Shown piece by piece: positions 7,671 through 15,149 of a DNA stretch of 20,839 nucleotides; the stretch's first letter is position 1; each line of letters begins with the position of its first letter. Where the stretch lies: NCBI GenBank assembly GCA_013375405.1, contig JABXJU010000064.1, forward strand, positions 1 to 20,839. Reading direction: 5' to 3'. This DNA is from Candidatus Helarchaeota archaeon. GTDB taxonomy: Archaea > Asgardarchaeota > Lokiarchaeia > Helarchaeales > HEL-GB-A. A model generated the notes under the pieces. That model worked only from the letters and a program-made list of their open reading frames with translations. It made no database searches and was not told where the DNA came from. A program made the translations under genes and the position numbers.

Positions 7671-8273
7671 TTATAATATCGAAAAAAATTCATCAGATAC
7701 GGATTCCAGCAGCTTTTTTTCAAAGACCGTGTAAATCGTAGTCTTAAATATATTATAACTGCCAGTTGGCGGAATGATATTACTTATTTTATCAATGAGC
7801 CTTAAAGAGATCGTCTTATACGAGAACTTCTCGTCTGCATCTAATCCGGGGTCAAATTTATGTAGGAATATTGAAAGCTGAATTTTTTGCATGTCTTCGT
7901 CATTAATATGATTGAAGATGTCTGCAAAGTATTGTAACGCTTCAGCATAGCGGTCTATATCTTGAACGTCGATGACGTAGATGAATTTACTCGTTTCTTG
8001 AATGTATTTATCCAAATCCTGTAGATATTCATTGCGATACTGTTGTTGCCCACCTAACTCCCAAATGTTAAATCTAGTATCCTGCTTATCGATAGAGACT
8101 ATGTTTATTCCGGGGGTTGGTTTAAGTGAATAATACGTTAATAGATTTATTTTCGTCTGATTTTCTCTCTGCTGTAAACTCAGGAGAATCGAAGTTTTGC
8201 CGGAATTATCAAGCCCCATAATTAGAATTTTTGCAAATTTTTTCGGTTCTTTCGATTTCTTGCTCTCACTCAT
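7671..8273 (-). CDS. Arf/Rag-like small GTPase
   Basis: Eukaryotic-type small GTPase of 200 residues. G1 is GLDNSGKTS (20-28), a G2 threonine lies in KPTPGIN (T53), G3 is WELGGQ (71-76) where Arf-type proteins usually have WDxGGQ, G4 is HKFD (138-141) and G5 lies near TTIYT (178-182). GLDNSGKT and GGQ are Arf features, whereas HK-x-D, the YVIDVQ strand (99-104) and the FKTTIYT ending resemble Rag/Gtr GTPases. There is no N-terminal Gly2 for myristoylation and no C-terminal Cys for prenylation; a basic stretch SKKSKEPKK (4-12) precedes the fold. Such GTPases are abundant in Asgard archaea. The frame opens at ATG 8327, but ATG 8273 has GGAAGG close upstream and starts nearer the G domain. No obvious link to its metabolic neighbours. 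Confidence 0.88.
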   Translation of the reverse strand: MSESKKSKEPKKFAKILIMGLDNSGKTSILLSLQQRENQTKINLLTYYSLKPTPGINIVSIDKQDTRFNIWELGGQQQYRNEYLQDLDKYIQETSKFIYVIDVQDIDRYAEALQYFADIFNHINDEDMQKIQLSIFLHKFDPGLDADEKFSYKTISLRLIDKISNIIPPTGSYNIFKTTIYTVFEKKLLESVSDEFFSIL

Positions 8274-8397
8274 GATCCTTCCATCCGACAGCCTTTTATC
8301 TAGTCTAGATATTTGTTTAGGAAACATCCTTTATAATTTGTATGAGTACCGAATGTAAAGGCAAAGAAAAAAAGGGTTAAGAAATCGAAAAAAGAAA

Positions 8398-9426
8398 CTA
8401 AGTTTTTATAAGGGTAGGTAATTTCTTCATGATTTCTTCGGCTTCTTGAATGGTTCTGTCCACAAGTTCTTTTACAGTGGGAACATCATTAATTAATCCC
8501 GTTACTTGACCGCATAAGAGGCTGCCATTTTTATCACCAACATCCGCGGCTAATCTTCGTCCCTCCGCTTTAAACTTCATTAAGTCATCGTCAGATGCCT
8601 TCTCTGCCATCATTTGTTCCAAGCTTTCCGTCCAAGCATTTTTTAAATAACGGCAATGGGGCGAGAAGAAGCCTGGGAGTACGGTGGTGGCAGTTTCCGC
8701 AGCACCTGTAAATGATGTTTTATAATTATCTTTAAAATCACTGTCTTTTGTGGCGATCATTCGGGTCCCCATTTGAATCCCGACCGCGCCCATTGCCAGT
8801 GCTGCAGCTAGACTCCTCCCATCGGCCATTCCACCGGCAGCAATGACGGGTAATTTTACAGCTTTCACAATCCCTTGAAGTAAAACCCACGTGTGTACAG
8901 GATCTAAAGCTATATGCCCACCTGCTTCATAACCTGAAGCGATGACACCATCCAAGCCACCTTTCTGGATTCTTAAAGCATGCTTAGTCGCTGCGGCCAC
9001 ATGAAAATGGAGAATTCCAGCGCGATGTAGCTGTTCAGCCCACGTTCCATCTTTTCGGGTTCCGCCGATAGGATCTCCCGCGGATGTGACCACGACGCGT
9101 AATTTTTTCGCGATATTGGAATCGCCTTGCACCTTGTCACAGATCATTTTAATACATTTTTTCGCATCGGGTTGTTGTTTTGCTACCCGTACATTTACCC
9201 CAAAAGTTTTCTGGGTTTTTTTAGCGACTTCTTCAATGGCTTCTTCCATTATTTGAGGGACGGGCTTTTCAAATCCCATCAGGGGGCCACCTGAATGACT
9301 GATTAAACCACAAACTCCAGCTTCAGATGCAGCAATCGCGAGTAATTTGGTTGAAAATGGTCCCATCCCCGCTTGAATGATAGGATGTTTAATGTTTAAT
9401 AACTCACATAATTCAGTATGTATCAA
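8398..9426 (-). CDS. Nitronate monooxygenase / FabK-like FMN flavoprotein
   Basis: A 342-residue FMN TIM-barrel of the NMO (2-nitropropane dioxygenase) family, which also includes FabK enoyl reductases. It begins with IKHPIIQAGMG (12-22), has SGYEAGGH (164-171), in which the His is the usual catalytic base of NMO enzymes, followed by PVIAAGGMADG (194-203) and QMGTRM (218-223) for phosphate binding. Class I NMOs oxidise nitronates; FabK-type members reduce enoyl thioesters, and this sequence alone does not settle which. The start is TTG at 9426 with AGGAGAG 7 bases upstream. It is divergent from a TrmB-type regulator gene with a palindrome between them (9515-9537), so regulation by that neighbour is plausible. 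Confidence 0.88.
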   Translation of the reverse strand: MIHTELCELLNIKHPIIQAGMGPFSTKLLAIAASEAGVCGLISHSGGPLMGFEKPVPQIMEEAIEEVAKKTQKTFGVNVRVAKQQPDAKKCIKMICDKVQGDSNIAKKLRVVVTSAGDPIGGTRKDGTWAEQLHRAGILHFHVAAATKHALRIQKGGLDGVIASGYEAGGHIALDPVHTWVLLQGIVKAVKLPVIAAGGMADGRSLAAALAMGAVGIQMGTRMIATKDSDFKDNYKTSFTGAAETATTVLPGFFSPHCRYLKNAWTESLEQMMAEKASDDDLMKFKAEGRRLAADVGDKNGSLLCGQVTGLINDVPTVKELVDRTIQEAEEIMKKLPTLIKT

Positions 9427-9497
9427 AACTCTACTCTCCTGTCATGAATCTCTTAAAAAGATAATTTATTGACAATTTGCCAGTGATCAAAATGATT

Positions 9498-9510
9498 TTT
9501 ATAATTATAT
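9498..9510. promoter_or_regulatory. TATA-like element in divergent promoter region
   Basis: TTTATAATTATAT is the best A/T core-promoter candidate between the divergent flavoprotein and TrmB-type genes. It is nearly symmetric, so it could serve either direction. Confidence 0.35.
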
Positions 9511-9514
9511 CTTT

Positions 9515-9537
9515 TTTCTACTTTCTAGTGGTAGAAA
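9515..9537. promoter_or_regulatory. Inverted repeat, candidate operator of the TrmB-like regulator
   Basis: TTTCTAC (9515-9521) and GTAGAAA (9531-9537) form a perfect 7-bp inverted repeat with a 9-bp spacer, just beside the TATA-like element and between the divergent flavoprotein and TrmB-type genes. The placement suits autoregulation plus control of the neighbour. Confidence 0.45.
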
Positions 9538-9600
9538 TCATTTAATTTTTTTAAAAAATGGAATGAAGATAGAAAAGAAAAAAGGCAGACGGAGAAAGGA

Positions 9601-10428
9601 ATGGCAGACGATCAGGCTCAAACGGAATATGAAATCTTAAGGCAGTTCGGGTTATCAAAAAATGAGATTTATACGTATTTAACAGTATTAGCTATGGAAT
9701 TATGTGAAGCCAAAGAAATATGTTCAAGAACTACTATCCCTTCAAGTAAAATTTACAATATATTAGATAGATTGGGAATATTGGGGCTAATTGAAATTCA
9801 GCAATCTAGGCCAAAAAAGTATAAGGCTGTAACATTAGAATTAGCTCTTGAAAGTTTGAGACAACTAAAAAGAAAAGAATATCAAGATTTTAAAGACAAG
9901 TTGCCGCGTCTAAAGAATTTTTTACAAAGGCGATTTAAAACATATGAAACAGACTCAGTGTTTTGGAATGTAACAATTAGTGAAACTGAAATTTTTAACA
10001 AACATATCTCAAGATTTCGGTTTGTGGAATTTATCAGTATGATTTGCATTGATTACAATATGCTTGAGAAAATGACACAAAATTCCAAAATGGCACAGGA
10101 GATCAGTTTGAATTTTAAAAAGAAAAGAATAACAACCAAACTGATTATTGGATATGAGACTGACAAGCAAAAGGCTAAAATTCTAAATTGGATTCAACAA
10201 CGTCCAAGAAAAATCGATACAAAAAATCAGATTCGGATATTAAAAGATAAGATTTCCGTCCCTTTTGGATTGTTTGACTTAAATAAGGTAATTTTGCTTA
10301 TGAGGCATCCCATAAAACCTAATGAATTCTTGCTCTCCATTTATATGGTCAATAAGTCGTTATATGAAGATTTAATCCCTTATTTTGAAAATATTTGGAA
10401 CCGGGCAGAGATTATTTCACCGGAATGA
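9601..10428 (+). CDS. TrmB-family-like transcriptional regulator
   Basis: 275 residues. The N-terminal ~80 residues form a winged helix typical of TrmB/Sugar-TrmB proteins: FGLSKNEIYTYLTVL (16-30), then the recognition region TTIPSSKIYNILDRLGILG (44-62) and a wing with RPKKYKAV. A coiled-coil-like charged helix follows (about 80-112). The C-terminal ~160 residues are a probable ligand or dimer domain like those of PLD-type TrmB relatives, but without the clear sugar-binding motif. The ATG lies just behind a GGAGAAAGGA purine tract. It is divergent from the FMN flavoprotein gene and upstream of nitroreductase cassette A; it may control either, with the palindrome at 9515-9537 as a candidate site (inference). 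Confidence 0.85.
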   Translation: MADDQAQTEYEILRQFGLSKNEIYTYLTVLAMELCEAKEICSRTTIPSSKIYNILDRLGILGLIEIQQSRPKKYKAVTLELALESLRQLKRKEYQDFKDKLPRLKNFLQRRFKTYETDSVFWNVTISETEIFNKHISRFRFVEFISMICIDYNMLEKMTQNSKMAQEISLNFKKKRITTKLIIGYETDKQKAKILNWIQQRPRKIDTKNQIRILKDKISVPFGLFDLNKVILLMRHPIKPNEFLLSIYMVNKSLYEDLIPYFENIWNRAEIISPE

Positions 10429-10482
10429 GAGGGATAATATCCAATTTTCCATGTTTCATTTTTCAGTTCTTATGTAAGACAA

Positions 10483-10491
10483 TTTTATAAT
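10483..10491 (+). promoter_or_regulatory. TATA-like element of cassette A
   Basis: TTTTATAAT lies about 75 bp before the first gene of cassette A in the short gap after the regulator gene, the best core-promoter candidate there. Confidence 0.35.
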
Positions 10492-10564
10492 CAGTAAATC
10501 AACAAATAATTTACAGAATTTTTAAGAGAAATAAACAAACGAAGAAATGAGAGGTAAGGATAGA

Positions 10565-12007
10565 ATGTCTGATACGTTAGAAATGGATATATGGGAAGCA
10601 CTTTATGGACGACGAAGTACTCGTCGATTTAAAACTGATGCAAATAAGAAGCCACTACCAGTTCCCGATGAGAAAATTGAAGTAATTCTCGAATCTGCGA
10701 GATGGGCACCGTCTCCACGAAATATCCAACCATGGCGTTTTCTTCTCATAAAAAGCGATGCAATGCGCAATCTGCTGGCAGATTTTGGCAAAGAAATGGC
10801 GCATTTAATATTTGGGGCGTCCGCTCAGATATTTTTTGGGCATTTATGGTATGTACCCAAGGAAAGGTTGACAGGAATAGCAGAATATACTCAGACGGGC
10901 GTTCTTTGGGAATATCCAAGGGAAGCAAATTTCATTATAGTCCCATGCTTCAGTAAAGGCGCTTGGATGGATAGCTATGCCACGACTGGTTCGCAGGACC
11001 AAGGATGGCCGATGAGCTGTGGAATGGCCTTGCAAAATATGTGGCTAACCATCTATAGCATGGGACTTGGAGCGGGATTTAATGCAATGCCGCTTTCAGA
11101 TGCCAGAAGAAGGGAGCTTTTCAGTGAGTTAATGAATATACCCCCCTCGTGGATTCCGCTTGGTGCATTTGCCGTTGGTATGCCGGAACACGCAAGAATG
11201 TTAGGGCCATCCCGTGCAACCTTTGAGGGATTGGTCTTTAAGGAACAGTGGGGCGAACGTTGGCCTCGAATGGGATTTGACGAGAGTTATGAAGTAGATG
11301 ATCCCCCACGCATTCTTTTATCCGAGGTAATTCACAAGAGGAGAAGTATACGGAAATTCAAAAAGGACGCAGAAGTTCCGCGCTGGAAAATCGAGAAGAT
11401 ATTAGATGTGATAAAGTGGTGTCCAAATCCTGAAAATTTACAACATTTCCGGTTCATAGTCGTGCAGAACGAGACGACCAAGGATATGATTACTGGTTTC
11501 AACAAGGAATTTCATGATTTAGCATATCGAATGGGGCAGTTTCAGATTGTTAATGGACATTTAGATGCTATGGGTATTCCACAGGAGGAACGACTCGCGC
11601 ATCTGGAAGAATTACGGACGGAAACTTGGAAATATCCGAGTGAGTGTAATACTATAATCATTCCCTGCTATTCCCGCACTTCTTGGTTTGAATATCCCGG
11701 GAGTATCGCGGGAGGAATAGACCATATCTGGGCAGCCGCGACTGGAGCAGGTATGCAGAATATGTGGCTAGCGACCCAAGCATTAGGACTGGGTGGCGCA
11801 TTCAATGTATTTCCAATGAGTGATATACGCAGGCAAGAGATCTTGTGCGATTTTATCGGAATACCGAGGACGTGGGAACCTCTCGGTGCTTTTTGCATAG
11901 GGGTTCCAGATGAAAGTCCCAAACCCCCACGTCGTTTCCCACTTTCAACTTTAGTATTTGAGGAAATGTGGGGCAATAATTATGAACCAAAGTATATTAA
12001 AGATTAG
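10565..12007 (+). CDS. Tandem double-domain nitroreductase, copy A
   Basis: 480 residues made of two nitroreductase-fold domains (about 7-235 and 250-470). Ordinary nitroreductases are ~200-residue homodimers with FMN at the interface, so this chain should fold as a pseudo-dimer. Domain 1 has GRRSTRRF (15-22), APSPRNIQPWRF (48-59) and IPLGAFAVG (197-205); domain 2 has KRRSIRKF (258-265), CPNPENLQHFRF (286-297) and EPLGAFCIG (438-446). Both halves keep the Arg-Ser flavin motif and the Pro/Asn/Gln motif, so two flavin sites are possible. Both halves also share a CQNMWL/QNMWLA-like helix. The frame opens at ATG 10547, but ATG 10565 follows GAGGTAAGGA and is preferred. It heads a tight four-gene run; the next gene's ribosome site overlaps this stop. 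Substrate unknown. Confidence 0.9.
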   Translation: MSDTLEMDIWEALYGRRSTRRFKTDANKKPLPVPDEKIEVILESARWAPSPRNIQPWRFLLIKSDAMRNLLADFGKEMAHLIFGASAQIFFGHLWYVPKERLTGIAEYTQTGVLWEYPREANFIIVPCFSKGAWMDSYATTGSQDQGWPMSCGMALQNMWLTIYSMGLGAGFNAMPLSDARRRELFSELMNIPPSWIPLGAFAVGMPEHARMLGPSRATFEGLVFKEQWGERWPRMGFDESYEVDDPPRILLSEVIHKRRSIRKFKKDAEVPRWKIEKILDVIKWCPNPENLQHFRFIVVQNETTKDMITGFNKEFHDLAYRMGQFQIVNGHLDAMGIPQEERLAHLEELRTETWKYPSECNTIIIPCYSRTSWFEYPGSIAGGIDHIWAAATGAGMQNMWLATQALGLGGAFNVFPMSDIRRQEILCDFIGIPRTWEPLGAFCIGVPDESPKPPRRFPLSTLVFEEMWGNNYEPKYIKD

Positions 12008-12019
12008 GAGGAAAAATGA

Positions 12020-12259
12020 ATGAAAGAATTAAATTTAAGTATTGATGAAGAAGCAGCTAACCAAATAGAAGCAATAGCAAAAGATAACGGGCTCAGCTTA
12101 AAACGGTTCTGTGAGTTAATTCTAGAAATGTTTCCTGAGGATGGGAACTTATATTGGGGTGCATGGTTTCGGGGTGGTCCTGGCGCACGGAGGTTTGTTA
12201 TTGATTGGCCCAAATTCTCATCCCCTGTAATTAAATTAAAAAAAGAGGAATTGAAATAA
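12020..12259 (+). CDS. Small ribbon-helix-helix-like protein (cassette A, gene 2)
   Basis: 79 residues. The first ~40 residues have the classical ribbon-helix-helix pattern: beta strand KELNLSID, helix A EEAANQIEAIAKDNG, helix B SLKRFCELILEMF. The rest (40-79) is a Trp/Gly-rich tail (YWGAWFRGGPGARRF) of unknown role. Ribbon-helix-helix proteins are normally dimeric DNA binders, often regulators or antitoxins; no toxin-like partner is seen. AGGAGGA lies 7 bases before the ATG and overlaps the nitroreductase stop, so the genes are translationally close. An alternative ATG at 12016 is out of frame. It fills the place taken in cassette B by another small ribbon-helix-helix-like gene. Confidence 0.75.
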   Translation: MKELNLSIDEEAANQIEAIAKDNGLSLKRFCELILEMFPEDGNLYWGAWFRGGPGARRFVIDWPKFSSPVIKLKKEELK

Positions 12260-12271
12260 AGGAGGAATTAG

Positions 12272-12532
12272 ATGTCAGAATGGCTTGGAAAACCGAGAAT
12301 AACGGAAAAAGATATAGAGGAATACCAGCCCATGATAACAAAATATTTCCCAGCGTTAACCAAATATTTTATTGATAATCAGAAATTTCGAGTGTCACTG
12401 ATTTTAGACTGGGATTTTGCGGATAAATTTCGGGAAGTTATCAAAAAGGAATACGGTAGTATCAACCCGATTAACGTCAGGCAAGCAGTACAAGAAGCGC
12501 TAGAGTTGTGGATCAAATCAAAATCGAAATGA
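12272..12532 (+). CDS. MSEWLGKPR-type small protein (cassette A, gene 3)
   Basis: 86 residues, paralogous to the 85-residue protein at 18856-19113: both begin MSEWLGKPR, continue with an EEYQP...FP.L.KY segment, and share NQKFR and a C-terminal KEYGS/KKYGT...EALELWI-like helix. The second half (40-82) has a strand-helix-helix layout (RVSLILD, then WDFADKFREVIKKEYG, then NVRQAVQEALELWI), compatible with a ribbon-helix-helix fold, a call made from pattern only. AAGGAGGA precedes the ATG by about 6 bases. It sits 12 bp after the previous stop and 9 bp before the SCP2-like gene. Possible roles are a regulator or an adaptor for the nitroreductase. No known family was recognised. Confidence 0.75.
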   Translation: MSEWLGKPRITEKDIEEYQPMITKYFPALTKYFIDNQKFRVSLILDWDFADKFREVIKKEYGSINPINVRQAVQEALELWIKSKSK

Positions 12533-12541
12533 GGAATCTTC

Positions 12542-12937
12542 ATGGTAAATATAACCATACAAGATATGGAAAATGTTCTTAGAGGCACAGTGGAAGAAAT
12601 TAACGCTAAAGAAAGATTTCAAAAACGGGTGCGCAAATGGGTAGGCGATTACTACGGAAAAATAATTGGTTGGAACTTTGGTGAGAAAAGTTATCATCTA
12701 ATTTTCATGAAAGACGGTACGGCGAAATTCGGAGAAGGAGAATACCCTGCAGCCGAAACTATTATTTTAACCGATCCTGAAACGTGGTATAATTTCCTAG
12801 TAAAAGGATTTGAATATACTAAAACAGCAATGACAGAGGGTAAAATTTGGATTCGGGGTAATTTTCATGAACTCATGGCCCTTAATAGCAATATAGTTCC
12901 CATCATGCAAAAATTTGCTTCTAAACTACAATCCTAA
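12542..12937 (+). CDS. SCP2-like sterol/lipid-carrier domain protein (cassette A, gene 4)
   Basis: 131 residues matching a stand-alone SCP2 domain: an N-terminal helix (to about 38), the strand series YYGKIIGWNFGEKSYHLIF, DGTAKFGEGEYPAAETIIL (typical sheet of SCP2), DPETWYNFLVKG helix, then KIWIRGNFHELMALNS with the final helix. SCP2 domains form a hydrophobic tunnel that holds sterols, fatty acyl chains or other apolar ligands. Together with a flavoenzyme this suggests a hydrophobic substrate or cofactor (inference). The ATG comes 9 bp after the previous gene, behind GAGGAA. A T7 tract ends the operon. Its last ~35 codons and tail are duplicated at 13976-14107. Confidence 0.85.
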   Translation: MVNITIQDMENVLRGTVEEINAKERFQKRVRKWVGDYYGKIIGWNFGEKSYHLIFMKDGTAKFGEGEYPAAETIILTDPETWYNFLVKGFEYTKTAMTEGKIWIRGNFHELMALNSNIVPIMQKFASKLQS

Positions 12938-12962
12938 TACCAATAATCTTATTCTTTTTTTA
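12825..12962 (+). repeat. Direct repeat copy 1 (SCP2 gene 3' end plus terminator)
   Basis: From CAGCAATGACAGAG to the TTATTCTTTTTTTA tract. Compared with 13976-14107 the first 94 bases differ at 5 places; the following ~20 bases diverge; the last 19 bases are again the same. The two copies bracket the aldo/keto reductase gene. Confidence 0.9.
12955..12961 (+). terminator. T-tract terminator of cassette A
   Basis: TTTTTTT 18 bases after the SCP2-like stop, within the duplicated tail, at the end of the four-gene run. Confidence 0.6.
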
Positions 12963-12973
12963 GTTTTACGATC

Positions 12974-12982
12974 TATATAATA
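12974..12982 (+). promoter_or_regulatory. TATA-like element of the aldo/keto reductase gene
   Basis: TATATAATA lies about 90 bp before the reductase ATG and just after the cassette A terminator. An AAAGGAG at 13021-13027 lies between them but is too far from the ATG to serve it. Confidence 0.4.
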
Positions 12983-13063
12983 CATTGCTCACGAAGCCGT
13001 TCCAGAGCCCCCTTGATTCAAAAGGAGTTAATATAAGTAAATAAATTATTGGTAGTTAAAAAA

Positions 13064-13942
13064 ATGATAGTTAAACAAAAATTTGGTAATACTGGACATT
13101 TAAGCACACAAATTATTTTCGGTGCTGCAGCTCTGAGGAATGTAACTCAGGTTGAAGCGGATCAAACGCTCGATGTGCTTCTGAAATACGGAATCAACCA
13201 TATAGACACAGCTGCGGGATATGGAGAATCAGAATTACGTATTGGTCCGTGGATGGAGAAATACCGGAAGAAGTTCTTTCTTGCCACAAAAGTATTTAGA
13301 CGTACCTATCAAGATGCCCGCATTCAGATAGATAACTCTCTTGAACGATTACAGGTATCATCAATAGATTTAATACAGATACATAATTTGACAGCCCCAA
13401 AGAGCTGGGAAAAAGTGATGGGACCTGATGGGGCTTTGAAAGCCATCGTTGAAGCCCGAGAACAAGGATTGGTAAGATATATTGGGGTGACAGGTCACGG
13501 ATATACTGTAGCTGCCATGCACAAACGGAGTTTGGAACGTTTTGAGTTTGACTCGGTTCTTTTGCCCTATAACTATATGATGATGCAAAATCCACAATAT
13601 GCCGCAGATTTTGAAAACCTCTTGAACTTATGTAAAGATCGGAACGTGGCAGTTCAGACAATAAAATCTTTAGCACGCCGTCCTTGGGGCAATAGAAAAA
13701 GAACTCGGACTACATGGTACGAACCATTTGAGGATCAAACTGATATTGACCGTGCGGTTCATTGGGTTTTGAAAAAGGAAGGGATTTTCCTCAATACAAG
13801 CTCTGATATTCATCTTTTACCCAAAATACTCGATGCTGCCAGTCGCTTCAAAATTGATATACCTGAAGAGGAAATGCAGAAAAAAGCCACCCAGTTAGGA
13901 ATGAAACCAATATTTGCTGGGAGTTCCTTAATTCTTGGATGA
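13064..13942 (+). CDS. Aldo/keto reductase family oxidoreductase
   Basis: 292 residues of the AKR (alpha/beta)8 fold, using NAD(P)H to reduce carbonyls. The catalytic tetrad is complete: D48 and Y53 in [10 protein letters not shown]76 in LATKVF, H107 in IQIHN. The N-terminus KQKFGNTG is the usual AKR start. It is shorter than many AKRs (310-330) and the C-terminal loop is compact. The frame opens at TTG 13049, but ATG 13064 matches the family start. No strong ribosome site is close; the AAAGGAG at 13021 is about 36 bases away, so translation signals look altered. The gene stands alone between two direct repeats of the SCP2 gene tail, which suggests it entered the locus, or stayed, through a duplication event. 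Confidence 0.9.
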   Translation: MIVKQKFGNTGHLSTQIIFGAAALRNVTQVEADQTLDVLLKYGINHIDTAAGYGESELRIGPWMEKYRKKFFLATKVFRRTYQDARIQIDNSLERLQVSSIDLIQIHNLTAPKSWEKVMGPDGALKAIVEAREQGLVRYIGVTGHGYTVAAMHKRSLERFEFDSVLLPYNYMMMQNPQYAADFENLLNLCKDRNVAVQTIKSLARRPWGNRKRTRTTWYEPFEDQTDIDRAVHWVLKKEGIFLNTSSDIHLLPKILDAASRFKIDIPEEEMQKKATQLGMKPIFAGSSLILG

Positions 13943-13948
13943 TCTCTC

Positions 13949-13969
13949 TTTTTTGAACTTAACTTTTTT
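13949..13969 (+). terminator. Double T-tract terminator of the aldo/keto reductase
   Basis: Two T6 runs (13949-13954, 13964-13969) start 6 bases after the stop. Confidence 0.55.
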
Positions 13970-13975
13970 CTAAAC

Positions 13976-14107
13976 CAGCAATGACAGAGAGTAAAATTTG
14001 GATTCGGGGTAATTTTCATGAACCCATGACCCTTAATAGCAATATTGTTCCCATCATACAAAAATTTGCAACGAAATTAAAAAACTAATAATCTTATTCT
14101 TTTTTTA
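13976..14107 (+). pseudogene. Truncated SCP2-like gene tail (direct repeat copy 2)
   Basis: An open frame with no start encodes a copy of the last ~36 residues of the SCP2-like protein of cassette A (AMTESKIWIRGNFHEPM and on to a TAA stop at 14086-14088), with the same TTATTCTTTTTTTA tail. In the well-matched 94 bases there are 5 changes and four of them alter the protein (G to S, L to P, A to T, M to I), as expected for a fragment no longer under selection. The tail overlaps the last codon of the convergent SDR gene. It may be the remnant of a third SCP2 gene or the scar of an insertion that carried the aldo/keto reductase. Confidence 0.85.
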
Positions 14108-14965
14108 ATCCTGCTTTAATTTGACTAATTCAGCACTAATATCCCACAGACGTTTGGCCACAGATTCGTCATAGGAAATTTTGGACGACTTGACTTCTTT
14201 TTTAGCCATGAAATATTTACCGGTCACTCCTTCTACGTCGGGTGAGGATGCAAGATAGATGGACGTTCGAGCTCCTTTTTTAGGACTTTTCAGAAAGCGG
14301 CCCGCAACTATCATACCAATTCTAAATATTCCCGTAAGATCTTTACCAAAATTTGTCCTAACGCCACCAGGATGTAAGCAGTTCGCCGTTACACCGGTAC
14401 CATCCAGACGTCTTGCGAGTTCATATGTAAATAGGATATTGCCCAACTTGGATTGCCCGTAAGACTTGAATAGACTAAACCGCTTTTCCATCTGGAGGTT
14501 ATCAAAGTCGATTTTCCCGCTATGGGTTCTGGAGCTGACGGTTATAATTCGTGCTGGAGCGCTCGCTTTGAGCACGTCCAAGAGTAAATTTGTTAATAAG
14601 AAGGGAGCTAAATGATTCACAGCAAAGACCGTTTCAATCCCATCAACGGTAAAGGTTCGTTTGGGAAGGATGATGCCAGCATTGTTGATCAAGACGTGCA
14701 GCTGCGAATATTTCTGTTTAAATTCGGTGACAAGATCGCGGATCTCTTGTTGGGATGAGAGATCAGCAAGTAATAAATCTATTGATTGGTTTCCGCTCTG
14801 GGTTTTAATATCTTCTTGTGCAACCAAGCCTCGCTCCTCACTTCGGCAGACCATAACAATGTGAGCTCCCATCTTTGCCAGGCCCAGGGCAGTTGCTTTC
14901 CCAATACCTGAGTTAGCGCCCGTGATTATACAAATATTATTGCTCATGTCAACAGATTGACTCAT
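14105..14965 (-). CDS. Short-chain dehydrogenase/reductase, retinol-dehydrogenase-like
   Basis: 286-residue classical SDR with a Rossmann fold. TGANSGIG (15-22) binds the dinucleotide, CRSEER (40-45) suggests preference for NADP(H) as in RDH11/12-like enzymes, NNAG (94-97) supports the core, and the catalytic set is the serine in VSSRTHSG (144-145), Y169 and K173 in YGQSK. HPGGVRTNF is also typical of the retinol dehydrogenase/WWOX-like group, which reduces or oxidises apolar alcohols and aldehydes. The frame opens at TTG 14980, but ATG 14965 has GGAG 9 bases upstream. Its stop lies inside the duplicated SCP2 tail. It is divergent from the 441-residue gene. An apolar substrate would fit the SCP2-like neighbours (inference). 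Confidence 0.9.
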   Translation of the reverse strand: MSQSVDMSNNICIITGANSGIGKATALGLAKMGAHIVMVCRSEERGLVAQEDIKTQSGNQSIDLLLADLSSQQEIRDLVTEFKQKYSQLHVLINNAGIILPKRTFTVDGIETVFAVNHLAPFLLTNLLLDVLKASAPARIITVSSRTHSGKIDFDNLQMEKRFSLFKSYGQSKLGNILFTYELARRLDGTGVTANCLHPGGVRTNFGKDLTGIFRIGMIVAGRFLKSPKKGARTSIYLASSPDVEGVTGKYFMAKKEVKSSKISYDESVAKRLWDISAELVKLKQD

Positions 14966-15042
14966 GCTTTCAAACTCCAAAAGAATTTATTAAAAGTACT
15001 CTGCAAGAATAGCAATTTTCAATAATTATTTGAGACCACTTG

Positions 15043-15073
15043 AGAAGTAGATACTCTTTTTTTAGGTACTTCT
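15043..15073. promoter_or_regulatory. Inverted repeat in divergent promoter region
   Basis: AGAAGTA (15043-15049) and TACTTCT (15067-15073) face each other across a 17-bp spacer between the SDR (minus) and the 441-residue gene (plus). The half-sites differ by one base from those of the palindrome at 6971-6989, but the spacing does not match. Confidence 0.3.
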
Positions 15074-15149
15074 AAATTATTTATAGAAGGAAATTTTTAT
15101 TATTTAAATAACTTCCATTTATTGAATTATATTGACGGGGAAATCCTAA

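Noticed and set aside
12020..12532. Toxin-antitoxin pair
   Set aside because: Ribbon-helix-helix-like proteins can be antitoxins, but neither partner resembles a toxin and they sit inside a conserved redox cassette.
12825..14107. Insertion sequence with the repeats as its ends
   Set aside because: No transposase, no terminal inverted repeats; the repeats are gene tails, so recombination or duplication explains them better.
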